Assembly (NCBI RefSeq): GCF_039541075.1
Contig: NZ_BAABFN010000001.1
Coordinates: 992,001-1,056,000 of the forward strand
Length of the DNA stretch: 64,000 nucleotides
Source: Compostibacter hankyongensis
Lineage (GTDB): Bacteria > Bacteroidota > Bacteroidia > Chitinophagales > Chitinophagaceae
Direction of reading: 5' to 3'
Notes under the pieces: generated by a model
Told to the model about the DNA's origin: nothing
What the model saw: only the letters and a program-made list of their open reading frames with translations
Database searches by the model: none
Shown: in pieces, positions 53,197 through 61,652 of the stretch
Position numbering within the stretch: position 1 is the stretch's first letter
Layout of the letters: each line of letters starts with the position of its first letter
Program-made: the position numbers and the translations under genes

Positions 53197-53395
53197 GGAA
53201 CAAAGACATTATACCATACGTAATAACGCAAATATAGCAGTTTTATTTTTGCAGCGGCATGTTCCGTGCGGGGCGGGGAAAACGGCCCATTTCCGCGGAA
53301 TACGGCGGCATCCTGCAATAAACCTCCGCGGGGTCCGTTATAAGCGCATCCGGCGGACGCTCCACCCGGATGGGGAGCGGTATGCTTAATTTGAC

Positions 53396-53403
53396 TATTT
53401 TTA
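53396..53403 (+). promoter_or_regulatory. Weak -7 element upstream of porV
   Basis: TATTTTTA is one base off consensus and ends 26 bases before the porV ATG. Confidence 0.35.
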
Positions 53404-53429
53404 CGTCCTTAAATAATTTTACAGCCTGC

Positions 53430-54608
53430 ATGAGAATAGCGGTTGCCTTTTTGTGTGCGAGTAGCGTGTATTTGCTTTCTGCACCCCGTGCGGCGCTGGG
53501 CCAGGTCTCTACCGGCGAGCTTGACGGGCGGATCAATACGATCAATACGGCGGTGCCTTTTCTGCGTATATCCCCGGATGCCCGCAGCGGGGCTATGGGA
53601 GATGCCGGCATTGCCCTGTCGCCGGATGCGAGCGCCGTTTTCTGGAACCTTTCCAAGCTTCCCTTTGCGGAGAAAGAGAGCTCGGTATCCCTGACCTACA
53701 CCCCCTGGCTGAAAGAGCTGGTCAACGACGTGTTCCTGGCCACGGTCAGCGGCTATAAAAAGATCGACGACGAACAGGCTATCGGCGCCTCTCTGCGCTA
53801 TTTCGATATCGGCCATATACAGTTTACCGATGAATACGGGCAGGACCAGGGCGATTTTCATCCCCGCGAATTTGCTTTCGACGCGGGCTATGCGCGCAAG
53901 CTGTCCGACCACTGGTCCGTCGGGCTGGCGCTGCGTTACATATACTCCCATCTGGCCTCCGGCATCAACACCAGCACGGGCATCTCCTACAAGGCCGGGC
54001 AGGCCATTGCGGGGGATATTTCTGCCTTTTATACCCAGGATGTCACCAACAGCAACGGTACTATGGATACCTGGAACGCCGGCATCACCCTTACCAATCT
54101 CGGCAGTAAGATATCCTATACCCGTAAGGCGGGAGAGGGAGACTTTCTCCCATCGGACCTCGGCATCGGAGGGGCGTATACCCACCGGATAGACGAACAG
54201 AACAAGATCACTTTCGCAGCGGATATCAACAAGCTGCTGGTGCCCACCCCCGACACCAGCGGGAGAGATGAGAACGGGGTGCCCCGTTACCGGCGGAAAA
54301 GCGTGGTGGAAGGTATCTTCGGCTCTTTTTCGGACGCCCCGGGGGGATTTAAGGAAGAATTTCATGAGCTGATGTATTCGCTGGGCGTGGAATACTGGTA
54401 CGACGATCTGTTTGCCGTGCGGGCGGGATATTACAATGAGCACCGTACCAAGGGCGACCGGAAATACCTGACCGTGGGCGTCGGCATTAAGTACGAACAG
54501 CTGGGCTTTAATTTCTCCTACCTGATCCCTTCCGGGGGCATACAGCAAAATCCGCTTTCCAATACCCTGCGTTTTTCCCTGCTGGTGGATTTTAAGCAAA
54601 AGGAATAA
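53430..54608 (+). CDS. porV: Type IX secretion outer-membrane protein PorV
   Basis: 392 residues: a signal peptide (RIAVAFLCASSVYLLSAPRA, cleavage near LGQ) then the PorV/FadL-like barrel opening TAVPFLRISPDARSGAMGDA and SPDASAVFWNLSKL, with later GVEYWYDDLFAVRAGYYNEH and a terminal aromatic-rich strand (LRFSLLVDFKQKE). PorV shuttles or anchors secreted cargo in the type IX system at the outer membrane. The porU protease gene often found between gldJ and porV is not here. ATG at 53430 chosen for the signal peptide. Confidence 0.93.
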   Translation: MRIAVAFLCASSVYLLSAPRAALGQVSTGELDGRINTINTAVPFLRISPDARSGAMGDAGIALSPDASAVFWNLSKLPFAEKESSVSLTYTPWLKELVNDVFLATVSGYKKIDDEQAIGASLRYFDIGHIQFTDEYGQDQGDFHPREFAFDAGYARKLSDHWSVGLALRYIYSHLASGINTSTGISYKAGQAIAGDISAFYTQDVTNSNGTMDTWNAGITLTNLGSKISYTRKAGEGDFLPSDLGIGGAYTHRIDEQNKITFAADINKLLVPTPDTSGRDENGVPRYRRKSVVEGIFGSFSDAPGGFKEEFHELMYSLGVEYWYDDLFAVRAGYYNEHRTKGDRKYLTVGVGIKYEQLGFNFSYLIPSGGIQQNPLSNTLRFSLLVDFKQKE

Positions 54609-54674
54609 TATCGGCTGCGCGGAGCTTCCGGTAACTGCCGTTTTTTTCACCCTTTATCATATCAATCCGTAATT

Positions 54675-55172
54675 ATGTCGTTTCGTATCGGTTCAGGAGT
54701 AGATTTTCATCGGCTGGAGGCCGGCCGGCCTTTCTGGCTGGGGGGCGTACAGGTGCCCCATGACCGGGGCGCCGTGGGGCATAGCGACGCCGACGTGCTG
54801 CTGCATGCCATCTGTGACGCCATGCTGGGAGCGGCCTGTCTGGGCGATATCGGGGTGCATTTTCCGGATACGGATGCGGCTTATAAGGATATCGACAGCA
54901 AAGTGCTGCTGCGCCGGAGCCGGCAGCTGATCCGCGAAAAAGGCTACCGGGTGATCAATGTGGATACGACGCTGTGTCTGCAGGAGCCCAAGATAAAATC
55001 TTATGTCCCCGCCATGCAGCAGGCCATCGCCGCTTGTCTGGATATCGGGACCGGGGATGTCTCCGTCAAGGCCACCACTACCGAACGCCTCGGTTTTGTC
55101 GGCAGGGAGGAAGGGGTGATCGCCTATGCCACGGTGCTGCTCATGCGGGACGGGGCGGAATCCCTTGAATAA
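54675..55172 (+). CDS. ispF: 2-C-methyl-D-erythritol 2,4-cyclodiphosphate synthase
   Basis: 165 residues. Metal ligands Asp and His in SGVDFHRL and the second His in VGHSDADVLLHAICDAMLG; substrate loop IGVHFPDTD; C-terminal TTTERLGFVGREEGV. Fifth step of the MEP pathway. It lies 66 bases after porV on the same strand. Length is normal. Confidence 0.97.
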   Translation: MSFRIGSGVDFHRLEAGRPFWLGGVQVPHDRGAVGHSDADVLLHAICDAMLGAACLGDIGVHFPDTDAAYKDIDSKVLLRRSRQLIREKGYRVINVDTTLCLQEPKIKSYVPAMQQAIAACLDIGTGDVSVKATTTERLGFVGREEGVIAYATVLLMRDGAESLE

Positions 55173-55176
55173 GTTT

Positions 55177-55184
55177 TATCTTTG
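55177..55184 (+). promoter_or_regulatory. Bacteroidota -7 promoter element upstream of dut
   Basis: TATCTTTG begins 4 bases after the ispF stop. The dut ATG is 115 bases downstream, so a transcript would carry the repeat DNA in its leader. Confidence 0.45.
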
Positions 55185-55189
55185 ATCTG

Positions 55190-55296
55190 TCCCCCAGCCC
55201 CCTGAAGGGGGAAGTCGATTTGATAATGTGCTGATTTGGTGATGTGCTGATTGCCTTCTCATCAAATTTCCAAATCATCAAATAAAAATAAATCGA
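55190..55296. repeat. Intergenic repeat mosaic 9, an apparent empty site
   Basis: CCCCCTGAAGGGGG (55198-55211), then GATTTGATAATGTGCTGATTT (55217-55237), which is identical to bases just before element copy 3 at 35.2 kb but continues without the element, then CAAATTTCC and CAAATCATCAAAT words. Confidence 0.75.
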
Positions 55297-55298
55297 AT

Positions 55299-55736
55299 AT
55301 GCCTTCCGTTAAGATCATTAACCAGTCGCCTTTTCCCCTGCCTGCCTATGCTACGCACAGTGCCGCGGGCATGGACCTGCGTGCTCACCTGGAAGCGCCG
55401 CTGACGCTGCAGTCCCTGGAGAGGGCCCTGGTCCCGACCGGTCTTTTTATGGAGCTGCCCGAAGGCTATGAGGCCCAGATCCGCCCCCGCAGCGGCCTGG
55501 CCCTCAAGCAGGGACTGACCCTGCTGAATACGCCCGGCACCATTGATGCGGATTACCGGGGGGAAATCCGTATTATCCTCGTCAACCTGTCCGGCGATCC
55601 TCAGGTTATCCACCCGGGCGACCGGATCGCACAGATGGTCATTGCCCGTTTTGAGCAGGTGACCTGGGAAGAAGTGGAAATGCTTTCCGCCACCGTGCGG
55701 GGCGACGGAGGTTTCGGGCATACCGGAAAACACTGA
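55299..55736 (+). CDS. dut: dUTP diphosphatase
   Basis: Hydrolyses dUTP to dUMP, keeping uracil out of DNA. 145 residues with the five trimeric dUTPase motifs: AAGMDLRAH, PRSGLA, GTIDADYRGEI, PGDRIAQMVI and the C-terminal GDGGFGHTGKH arm that closes on the substrate. The ATG at 55299 starts the fold; 16 upstream codons in the frame are repeat DNA. The TPR gene begins 2 bases after the stop. Confidence 0.97.
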   Translation: MPSVKIINQSPFPLPAYATHSAAGMDLRAHLEAPLTLQSLERALVPTGLFMELPEGYEAQIRPRSGLALKQGLTLLNTPGTIDADYRGEIRIILVNLSGDPQVIHPGDRIAQMVIARFEQVTWEEVEMLSATVRGDGGFGHTGKH

Positions 55737-55738
55737 AT

Positions 55739-57496
55739 ATGCTGCGCTGCCGTACGATAATAGTCTTGGGATGTGTGGGTGCGCTGGTTGTAGCAGGCTC
55801 CTGCCGGACCACCCGCACGGCAGGACAGGATAATGCCGTATCCGCCGTCAGCACAGGCGCAGACGATTGGCTGTCTCCAGCGCAGCGGGTCGACAGTCTT
55901 TTCTTTGAGGCAAAAAAAACAGCGTTTGCCGGAGAGCCGAAAGCGGCGATCCGGCTTTTTGAAGACGTTTTACGCCTGCAGCCCGAAAACGCTGCGGCAA
56001 AATATGAGCTGTCCCGGATCTTCGGTCAGCTCCACGAACCCGCCGCGGCCCTCCCTTATGCCCGGAGCGCCTACCAGGCAGACAGCAGCAACCGTTGGTT
56101 TACCATTGCTTATGCCGACGCCCTGGTCGGCGACAAGCAGCCGGACAAGGCGGCCGATCTGTTTGAAAACTTATACCGCCGGCATCCTCATGAAGACCAG
56201 TACCTGCTGAATGAAGCTATCCTGCGCGGCAATGCAGGTAGGCATACCGAAGCGCTGCAGCTGCTGGACCGGCTGGAAGAGCAGCAGGGTGTAAATGAAG
56301 AGCTGGTATATCAGAAGCAGGCCCTTTTTCTGAAAATGGGAAATACAGAAGCCGCCGCTGCCGAGATCCGCAAGCTTATCCGGCTGTACCCGGAGGAAGG
56401 CCGTTATTACGCCTTGCTGGCGCAGGTATACGATATGAAGGACCTGCCGGACAAAGCCATCAGCGTATATGATACGCTGCTGAAAAGAGACCCGGGCAAT
56501 CCCCGCGCCCTGGTGGCCATTGCCCTGCAATACAAAAAAAAGGGAGCGGAGCGGACTTATGAAAAATACATGGGCAAAGCATTTGCCAACCCCGGCTATG
56601 CCATTGACGACAAGATCGCTTTTGTATATCCTTTCCTGAAGTACATCGAGGTGGATTCCACCAAAAAAGACGAGGCCCTGAAGCTCTGCCGGATGATCGT
56701 ACATGCGCATCCGGGCGAGGCACGGGCTTATGCCCTCTACGGCGACATGTGGTATCAGGCGGGGCAGCCGGACAGCGCGCTGGTACAGTACCGCCGTTCC
56801 ATGGCGCTGGACGATTCCCGGTTTGAGCTGTGGCAGCAGCTGATGCTGATCTATGCCGCAAAGGAGCAGAACGATTCGTTGCTGCGGATCAGCGGGGTGG
56901 TCACCCGGCGCTTCCCGGACGAATTGCTCGGCTGGTATTTCAGCGGCGTGGTAAAGGTGGCGGAGCAGCAGTATCCGGAAGGGGTGAGAGACCTGCAGCA
57001 GGCGTTGACCGTTCCCATAAAAAATGATAAGATCCGGAACAGGATTTATATTTCGCTGGCGGAAGCCTATAACGCCATGCAGCGCTATGCCGATTCGGAC
57101 AGCTGTTTTGAGAAAGCCCTCCGGCTGAAGCCTGACGACGATCTTACGCTGAACAACTATAGTTACTATCTTTCCGAACGCGGCGAGCAGCTGAAGAAGG
57201 CGGCCCGCATGTCCGCCTTATCCCTGAAGCTGAGTCCGGGGAATGACAATTATGAAGATACGTATGCCCGCATCCTGTTCAAGCTGCGGCGGTACCGCGA
57301 AGCAAAACAATGGATGGAGCGTGTGCTCAGCCGGCCCGGCGCCCGGGCGCATCCCGGCTATCTTGAGCATTACGGCGATATCCTGTACAAGCTGAGGCAG
57401 GTGGACCGCGCGGTAAAATACTGGCAGCTCGCCCGGGAGAAAGGCGCCGGTTCTGCTGTGCTGGAACGGAAAATTGCGGCGCGGAAATTGCCGTAG
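55739..57496 (+). CDS. TPR-repeat lipoprotein
   Basis: 585 residues. Lipobox LVVAGSC (Cys22), then tetratricopeptide repeats over nearly the whole length, for instance PENAAAKYELSRIFGQL, EEGRYYALLAQVYDMKDLPD and GEARAYALYGDMWYQAGQPD. It probably acts as a scaffold on the periplasmic face of a membrane. The order dut-TPR-DUF4292-EnvC recurs in Bacteroidota, which suggests an envelope role. No enzymatic motif is seen. Confidence 0.88.
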   Translation: MLRCRTIIVLGCVGALVVAGSCRTTRTAGQDNAVSAVSTGADDWLSPAQRVDSLFFEAKKTAFAGEPKAAIRLFEDVLRLQPENAAAKYELSRIFGQLHEPAAALPYARSAYQADSSNRWFTIAYADALVGDKQPDKAADLFENLYRRHPHEDQYLLNEAILRGNAGRHTEALQLLDRLEEQQGVNEELVYQKQALFLKMGNTEAAAAEIRKLIRLYPEEGRYYALLAQVYDMKDLPDKAISVYDTLLKRDPGNPRALVAIALQYKKKGAERTYEKYMGKAFANPGYAIDDKIAFVYPFLKYIEVDSTKKDEALKLCRMIVHAHPGEARAYALYGDMWYQAGQPDSALVQYRRSMALDDSRFELWQQLMLIYAAKEQNDSLLRISGVVTRRFPDELLGWYFSGVVKVAEQQYPEGVRDLQQALTVPIKNDKIRNRIYISLAEAYNAMQRYADSDSCFEKALRLKPDDDLTLNNYSYYLSERGEQLKKAARMSALSLKLSPGNDNYEDTYARILFKLRRYREAKQWMERVLSRPGARAHPGYLEHYGDILYKLRQVDRAVKYWQLAREKGAGSAVLERKIAARKLP

Positions 57497-57518
57497 AAAA
57501 TAAATAAACGATTAACGG

Positions 57519-58343
57519 ATGCAAAGGTGTACGAGGAGAGGACTTATCCTGTTGCTGGGTCTGGGGCTGCTGCTCGGCTGGCAGTGCAAAACATCACGGA
57601 AAGCGGTGCGCAAGTCCCGCGAAGCAGGAACCTTGTCTCCGCGGCCGGAGCGGGGGGCAGACGAAGCGCTGCAGCTAAAGGCCCTGCATGATACGCTGCT
57701 GGCAAGAAGGACAGACTATACCACCTTTTCCGCCCGGGCCAGGGTGGATGTTGAAACCGAAAAGGAAAAACAGCAGGGGATCACCGTTTTTATCCGGATG
57801 CGGCGCGACAGCATTATCTGGATATCGGTCCGTCCTGTGCTGGGTATCGAGATGGCCCGGGTGCTGATCACGCCCCGCGAAGTGCAGCTGGTCAATTATT
57901 TCAAAAAAACCGTCACCGTGCGAAGCATTGATTCACTCCAGGAAGTATTGCACCTGCCCTTTGATTTCAGTACCCTGCAGGATCTCCTGGCCGGCAATCC
58001 CGTTTACCTCACCGATTCCCTGAGCAGCCTCGAGCAAAAGGATGGGGCCTGGTCTTTTATGGCGGAAGGACCGGAATTCAGCAACCGTGTCACCCTCTCT
58101 GCCGGCGATTACCGTCTGCAGCAGAACCATCTTACCGAAAAGGACAGCACCCGCCGCGCCTGCGATCTGCGGTATGAGGATTACGAACCGGCAAACGATG
58201 GCCGCAGCTTTCCCCTGCACCGCATGATCAGCGTGGCTACCCCTAAAGCTACCGCCCGCGTCGATATCCGGTTCGTTCGTCCGGAATTTGATCAGCCGCT
58301 TACCTATCCTTTTGCTGTCAGCAGCAAATACCGGCGGGAGTAA
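57519..58343 (+). CDS. DUF4292 lipoprotein
   Basis: 274 residues with a signal ending LLGWQC (Cys23), an atypical lipobox. The body has the LolB/LppX-like beta half-barrel pattern of DUF4292: YTTFSARARVDVETEKEKQ, GITVFIRMRRDSIIWISV, GIEMARVLITPREVQLVN and the loop FDFSTLQDLLAGNPVYL. A lipid- or lipoprotein-binding role is inferred from the fold only. It follows the TPR gene by 22 bases. Confidence 0.85.
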   Translation: MQRCTRRGLILLLGLGLLLGWQCKTSRKAVRKSREAGTLSPRPERGADEALQLKALHDTLLARRTDYTTFSARARVDVETEKEKQQGITVFIRMRRDSIIWISVRPVLGIEMARVLITPREVQLVNYFKKTVTVRSIDSLQEVLHLPFDFSTLQDLLAGNPVYLTDSLSSLEQKDGAWSFMAEGPEFSNRVTLSAGDYRLQQNHLTEKDSTRRACDLRYEDYEPANDGRSFPLHRMISVATPKATARVDIRFVRPEFDQPLTYPFAVSSKYRRE

Positions 58344-58366
58344 AAATGGCGAACCGTTCTTTTTTC

Positions 58367-58374
58367 TATATTTG
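58367..58374 (+). promoter_or_regulatory. Bacteroidota -7 promoter element for the EnvC-like gene
   Basis: TATATTTG ends 14 bases before the ATG at 58389, predicting a leader of only a few bases. Confidence 0.5.
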
Positions 58375-58388
58375 TCTGATTCAAAAAT

Positions 58389-59825
58389 ATGCCTGTGCCT
58401 TTCAAGATATTTCGTTCTGCCTGTATGATCATACTCCTGTTGTTGCCGGCATTGCTGCGCGCCCAGGAGCGGTCGCCCGAGCGGGCAGAGCTGGAAAGAA
58501 AGCGGACCCAGCTGCAGCAGGATATCGAACAATCCACCCGTGAGCTGGGCGATGTGAAGCAGGATCGCCGCAAAAGCATGACCCAGCTTCAGCTGATTCA
58601 AAACAAGCTGCGGCTGCGCAACAAGCTGATAAAAAACATCAACCAGGAGATCAACTATATCAACGGGGATATCAACAAAGCCAACCGGGACATCAGCTCG
58701 CTGCAGAAAGACCTGGATACGCTGAAAGCCCAGTATGCGGAGCTGGTGGTATACGCGTATAAAAATCATAACACCTATGATTATCTCAATTTCATTCTCT
58801 CCGCCCACAGCTTCAACGATGCCATAAAGCGCTTCCAATATCTCAAGCAATACCGGGAGTACCGCAAGCATCAGGCGGGCACTATTCTCGAAACGCAGGA
58901 CGCTTTAAAGAAGAAGATCGCCACCCTGGCGGCTATCAAGGACAAGCGCAGCAAGGTGCTGGAAAGCGAAGAAGGCCAACGGAAAGATATGGAGGAAGAG
59001 CAGCGCCAGCAGGATGAGGTGGTACAGTCGCTGAAGGGGCACGAAAAGGAATTGCTCGCCGATATCAACGAAAAGAAAAAGGCATCGCGGCAGCTGAATG
59101 TGAAGATCGCGGCCGTGATCCGTCAGGAGATAGAGGCAGCGCGGCGGAAGGCTGCAGAAGAAGCGGCTGCGCGCGCCCGTGCCGAGGCAGAAGCACGGAA
59201 ACGCGCAGAAGAGGCGCGGCAGCGCGCCCTTGCCGCACAACGGGCTTCGGGTGAAAGTCCCGCTGCCGGCGAAGCGCAGGAGAGCGCTTCCCCTGCCGTT
59301 GCCGATGCCGGCGCAGCAGCCACGGCTCCGGAAACCGCGGCCGCAGCCCCTGAAAAAAGCGCCCGTCCCGAAAATGTGCTGGAAAGTACACCGGAAGCGC
59401 TGGCCCTCTCAGAAAATTTCGAGGCCAACCGGGGCCGCCTGCCCTGGCCCGTGGCCAAAGCCATCGTCATGGATCCCTTCGGGGTGCACAAACACCCGGT
59501 GCTGGATAAGGTTACCTGGGATAACGACGGGGTGACGCTGCGGACCAATACCGGCGCCTCCGTGCGGGCCGTATTCGACGGCGATGTAGCCAACGTGTTC
59601 CTGTTGTCGGGTCGTTGGAATGTGATGATCCGGCACGGACAGTATTTTACCGTATATGCCAACCTCAAGGATGTGTCTGTTCAGAAAGGAGATAAGGTAA
59701 AGACCATGCAACCTATCGGTACCGCCTATACGGATCCTTCTACCGGAGATGCGGCGCTTGACTTTAAGATATATAAGGGCAGTGTGGCGGTAAATCCGGA
59801 AACCTGGCTGGCCGGCGGACACTGA
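58389..59825 (+). CDS. EnvC-like murein hydrolase activator with degenerate M23 domain
   Basis: 478 residues: signal peptide (to about LLRAQ, residue 26), a long coiled coil (residues about 28-270, including ERSPERAELERKRTQLQQDI), an Ala/Glu/Pro-rich linker, and a LytM/M23 domain from about 355. The zinc site is degenerate: the usual final HxH appears as YANL in HGQYFTVYANL, and the His/Asp pair is incomplete, so it should be non-enzymatic like EnvC, which activates amidases at the septum. No amidase gene is nearby. Confidence 0.88.
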   Translation: MPVPFKIFRSACMIILLLLPALLRAQERSPERAELERKRTQLQQDIEQSTRELGDVKQDRRKSMTQLQLIQNKLRLRNKLIKNINQEINYINGDINKANRDISSLQKDLDTLKAQYAELVVYAYKNHNTYDYLNFILSAHSFNDAIKRFQYLKQYREYRKHQAGTILETQDALKKKIATLAAIKDKRSKVLESEEGQRKDMEEEQRQQDEVVQSLKGHEKELLADINEKKKASRQLNVKIAAVIRQEIEAARRKAAEEAAARARAEAEARKRAEEARQRALAAQRASGESPAAGEAQESASPAVADAGAAATAPETAAAAPEKSARPENVLESTPEALALSENFEANRGRLPWPVAKAIVMDPFGVHKHPVLDKVTWDNDGVTLRTNTGASVRAVFDGDVANVFLLSGRWNVMIRHGQYFTVYANLKDVSVQKGDKVKTMQPIGTAYTDPSTGDAALDFKIYKGSVAVNPETWLAGGH

Positions 59826-59881
59826 TCGCCGGACACTGACCACCGCCGGGAACAAGTGTCCCTCTCTTTATACGAGCTGCT

Positions 59882-61003
59882 TCACGGCACAAATTGCTGG
59901 TACAACGCCTCGTACTCCGGTATGATCCTGTCGATATGAAAACGCTGGGCCGCCTCGCAGGCCTGTTGCTTGAACTTTTTGAGCAGCGCCTCGTCCTGCA
60001 GCAACGCGATGGCGTGAGCCGCCATACCGTCTACGTCGCCCACCGGGCTGAGAAAGCCGGTCTTTCCCTGGATATTGATCTCGGGCAGACCGCCGGCATC
60101 CGAAGAAATAACCGCCACGCCGGAAGCCATCGCTTCCAGCGCCGCCAGGCCGAAGCTTTCATACTCCGAAGGCAGGATAAAGATGTCGGAAACAGCCAGC
60201 ACTTCCTCGAGCTGTTCCTGCTTGCCGACAAAACGGATGTCCCCGCAGATGCCCCATTCCCGGCACATCCCTTCGATCACGGGCCGGTCCGGGCCGTCTC
60301 CGATGAGCAGCAGCTTGGCCGGCAGGGCTTCCCTGACCTGTCTGAAGACCTTCACCACATCGGCTACGCGTTTTACTTTGCGGAAGTTGGAAATGTGCAG
60401 GAGTATCTTTTCCCCGTTGGGAGCGATCGCCTTCCGGGCATTGGGACATTCCCGGGGCCGGAAGCGACGGGTATCGGTAAAGTTATAGATGACGGAAATG
60501 GGTTTCCGGATGTCGAAGGTGCGGTAGGTTTCGTCCCGCAGGTTTTCCGAAACGGCGGTGATGGCATCCGATTCGTTGATGGAAAAAGCCACCACGGGAG
60601 CATAGGTCTTGTCCCTCCCTACCAGCGTGATGTCGGTGCCGTGCAGGGTGGTGATCACCGGGATTTTCTTGCCCTGTTTCAAAAGGATCTGCCTGGCCAG
60701 GTAGGCGGTAGTAGCATGGGGAATGGCGTAGTGCACATGCAGCAGGTCCAGGTCGTTATTGCTGATGACATCCACCAGCGTGCTGGACAGCGCCGACTCA
60801 TACGGCGGATAGTCAAAAAGCGGGTAAGTGGGCACATTTACTTCATGATAGTAAATGTTGGGGTGAAAACCGTCCAGCCGTACGGGCTGCTGGTAGGTAA
60901 TGAAATGCACCATGTGCCCTTTGTCTGCCAGTGCCTTACCCAGCTCGGTGGCCAGGACTCCGCTACCGCCATAGGTGGGGTAGCAAACGATTCCGATACG
61001 CAT
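59882..61003 (-). CDS. bshA: N-acetyl-alpha-D-glucosaminyl L-malate synthase
   Basis: First step of bacillithiol synthesis: GlcNAc transfer to L-malate. GT4 fold of 373 residues: IGIVCYPTYGGSGVLATELG, the acceptor-site HVHYAIPHATTAYLARQ, TTLHGTDITLVG, ISNFRKVKRVADVV and the nucleotide-sugar EX7E motif near LPSEYESFGLAALEAMASG. The BshA-specific opening and HGTDIT are decisive against other GT4 enzymes. BshB and BshC are not in the window. Confidence 0.94.
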   Translation of the reverse strand: MRIGIVCYPTYGGSGVLATELGKALADKGHMVHFITYQQPVRLDGFHPNIYYHEVNVPTYPLFDYPPYESALSSTLVDVISNNDLDLLHVHYAIPHATTAYLARQILLKQGKKIPVITTLHGTDITLVGRDKTYAPVVAFSINESDAITAVSENLRDETYRTFDIRKPISVIYNFTDTRRFRPRECPNARKAIAPNGEKILLHISNFRKVKRVADVVKVFRQVREALPAKLLLIGDGPDRPVIEGMCREWGICGDIRFVGKQEQLEEVLAVSDIFILPSEYESFGLAALEAMASGVAVISSDAGGLPEINIQGKTGFLSPVGDVDGMAAHAIALLQDEALLKKFKQQACEAAQRFHIDRIIPEYEALYQQFVP

Positions 61004-61115
61004 TGCTGTCTGCCGTTATTTTTTAAAGACTATCGCCGCGCTAAGGTAAGCCAAAATGCGGTAAACGATGCGATCCGGCGCGGGAGTACTGCATTGCTTT
61101 CCGGGAGCGGCATTG

Positions 61116-61123
61116 TATCTTTA
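61116..61123 (+). promoter_or_regulatory. Probable promoter for the small membrane protein gene
   Basis: TATCTTTA at 61116-61123 has an ATTG 19 bases upstream (61093-61096) and lies 63 bases before the ATG at 61187. Confidence 0.4.
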
Positions 61124-61186
61124 CGGCCTGTCTTTACGACTTGTCCGACCGATTTTGCCTGTCGTGCGGACATAATGCTGTGCTTT

Positions 61187-61519
61187 ATGAAACGCTTTCT
61201 CGTATTTCTGCTTTTCGTGTTGCTGATCGCCGGCAGCCTTTTTACTTACTGGCGGTATTACGCTCCTTTTGCGGAAGGACACAAATCGGGGGTATTAAAG
61301 GATATTACGCTCAGCTCTTCGTTATATAAAACCTGGAAGGGGAGGCTGTCCGGCCGCGATTTTACCTTTGCCGTGACGGATCCCGAGCTGGCCGATTCGC
61401 TACAGCATTGTACCGGCCGGGCGGTGGTGTTGCACTACTATGAATATCATGGGAGCCTGCCCTGGCGGGGCTCCTGCCGCTATATTGCCGATAAGGTGCT
61501 GTTTGTGGGGAGACCATAG
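61187..61519 (+). CDS. Small membrane-anchored protein of unknown function
   Basis: 110 residues. One N-terminal membrane helix (KRFLVFLLFVLLIAGSLFTY) and a soluble domain with two Cys (QHCTGR and GSCRYI) that might form a disulfide. No domain is recognised. An ATG at 61175 is an alternative start. A much longer frame that runs through here from 59894 is antisense to bshA and not credible as one gene. Confidence 0.65.
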   Translation: MKRFLVFLLFVLLIAGSLFTYWRYYAPFAEGHKSGVLKDITLSSSLYKTWKGRLSGRDFTFAVTDPELADSLQHCTGRAVVLHYYEYHGSLPWRGSCRYIADKVLFVGRP

Positions 61520-61549
61520 GGACAATAGGAATGGGTTTCCTGTTTGAGG

Positions 61550-61652
61550 TTCCGTGGTCTAAGGTTCAAGGTCTAAAGTCTAAAGTTCATCTGCCTGGAA
61601 TGAAATCTTAGACTTAAAATGCCCTTCACCTTTCACCCTTTACCTTTCACCT
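61550..61652. repeat. Intergenic repeat mosaic 10
   Basis: GGTCTAAGGTTCAAGG and AGTCTAAAGTTC words (61555-61590) are followed by CCCTTCACCTTTCACC words, the reverse complement of the AAAGGTGAAGGG runs, up to the stop of the convergent methyltransferase gene. Confidence 0.75.

Noticed and set aside
59894..61519. A 541-codon open frame on the + strand across the bshA region
   Set aside because: It is antisense to the clear BshA sequence and has no family features; only its last 110 codons, starting at 61187 with a membrane helix, look like a real gene.
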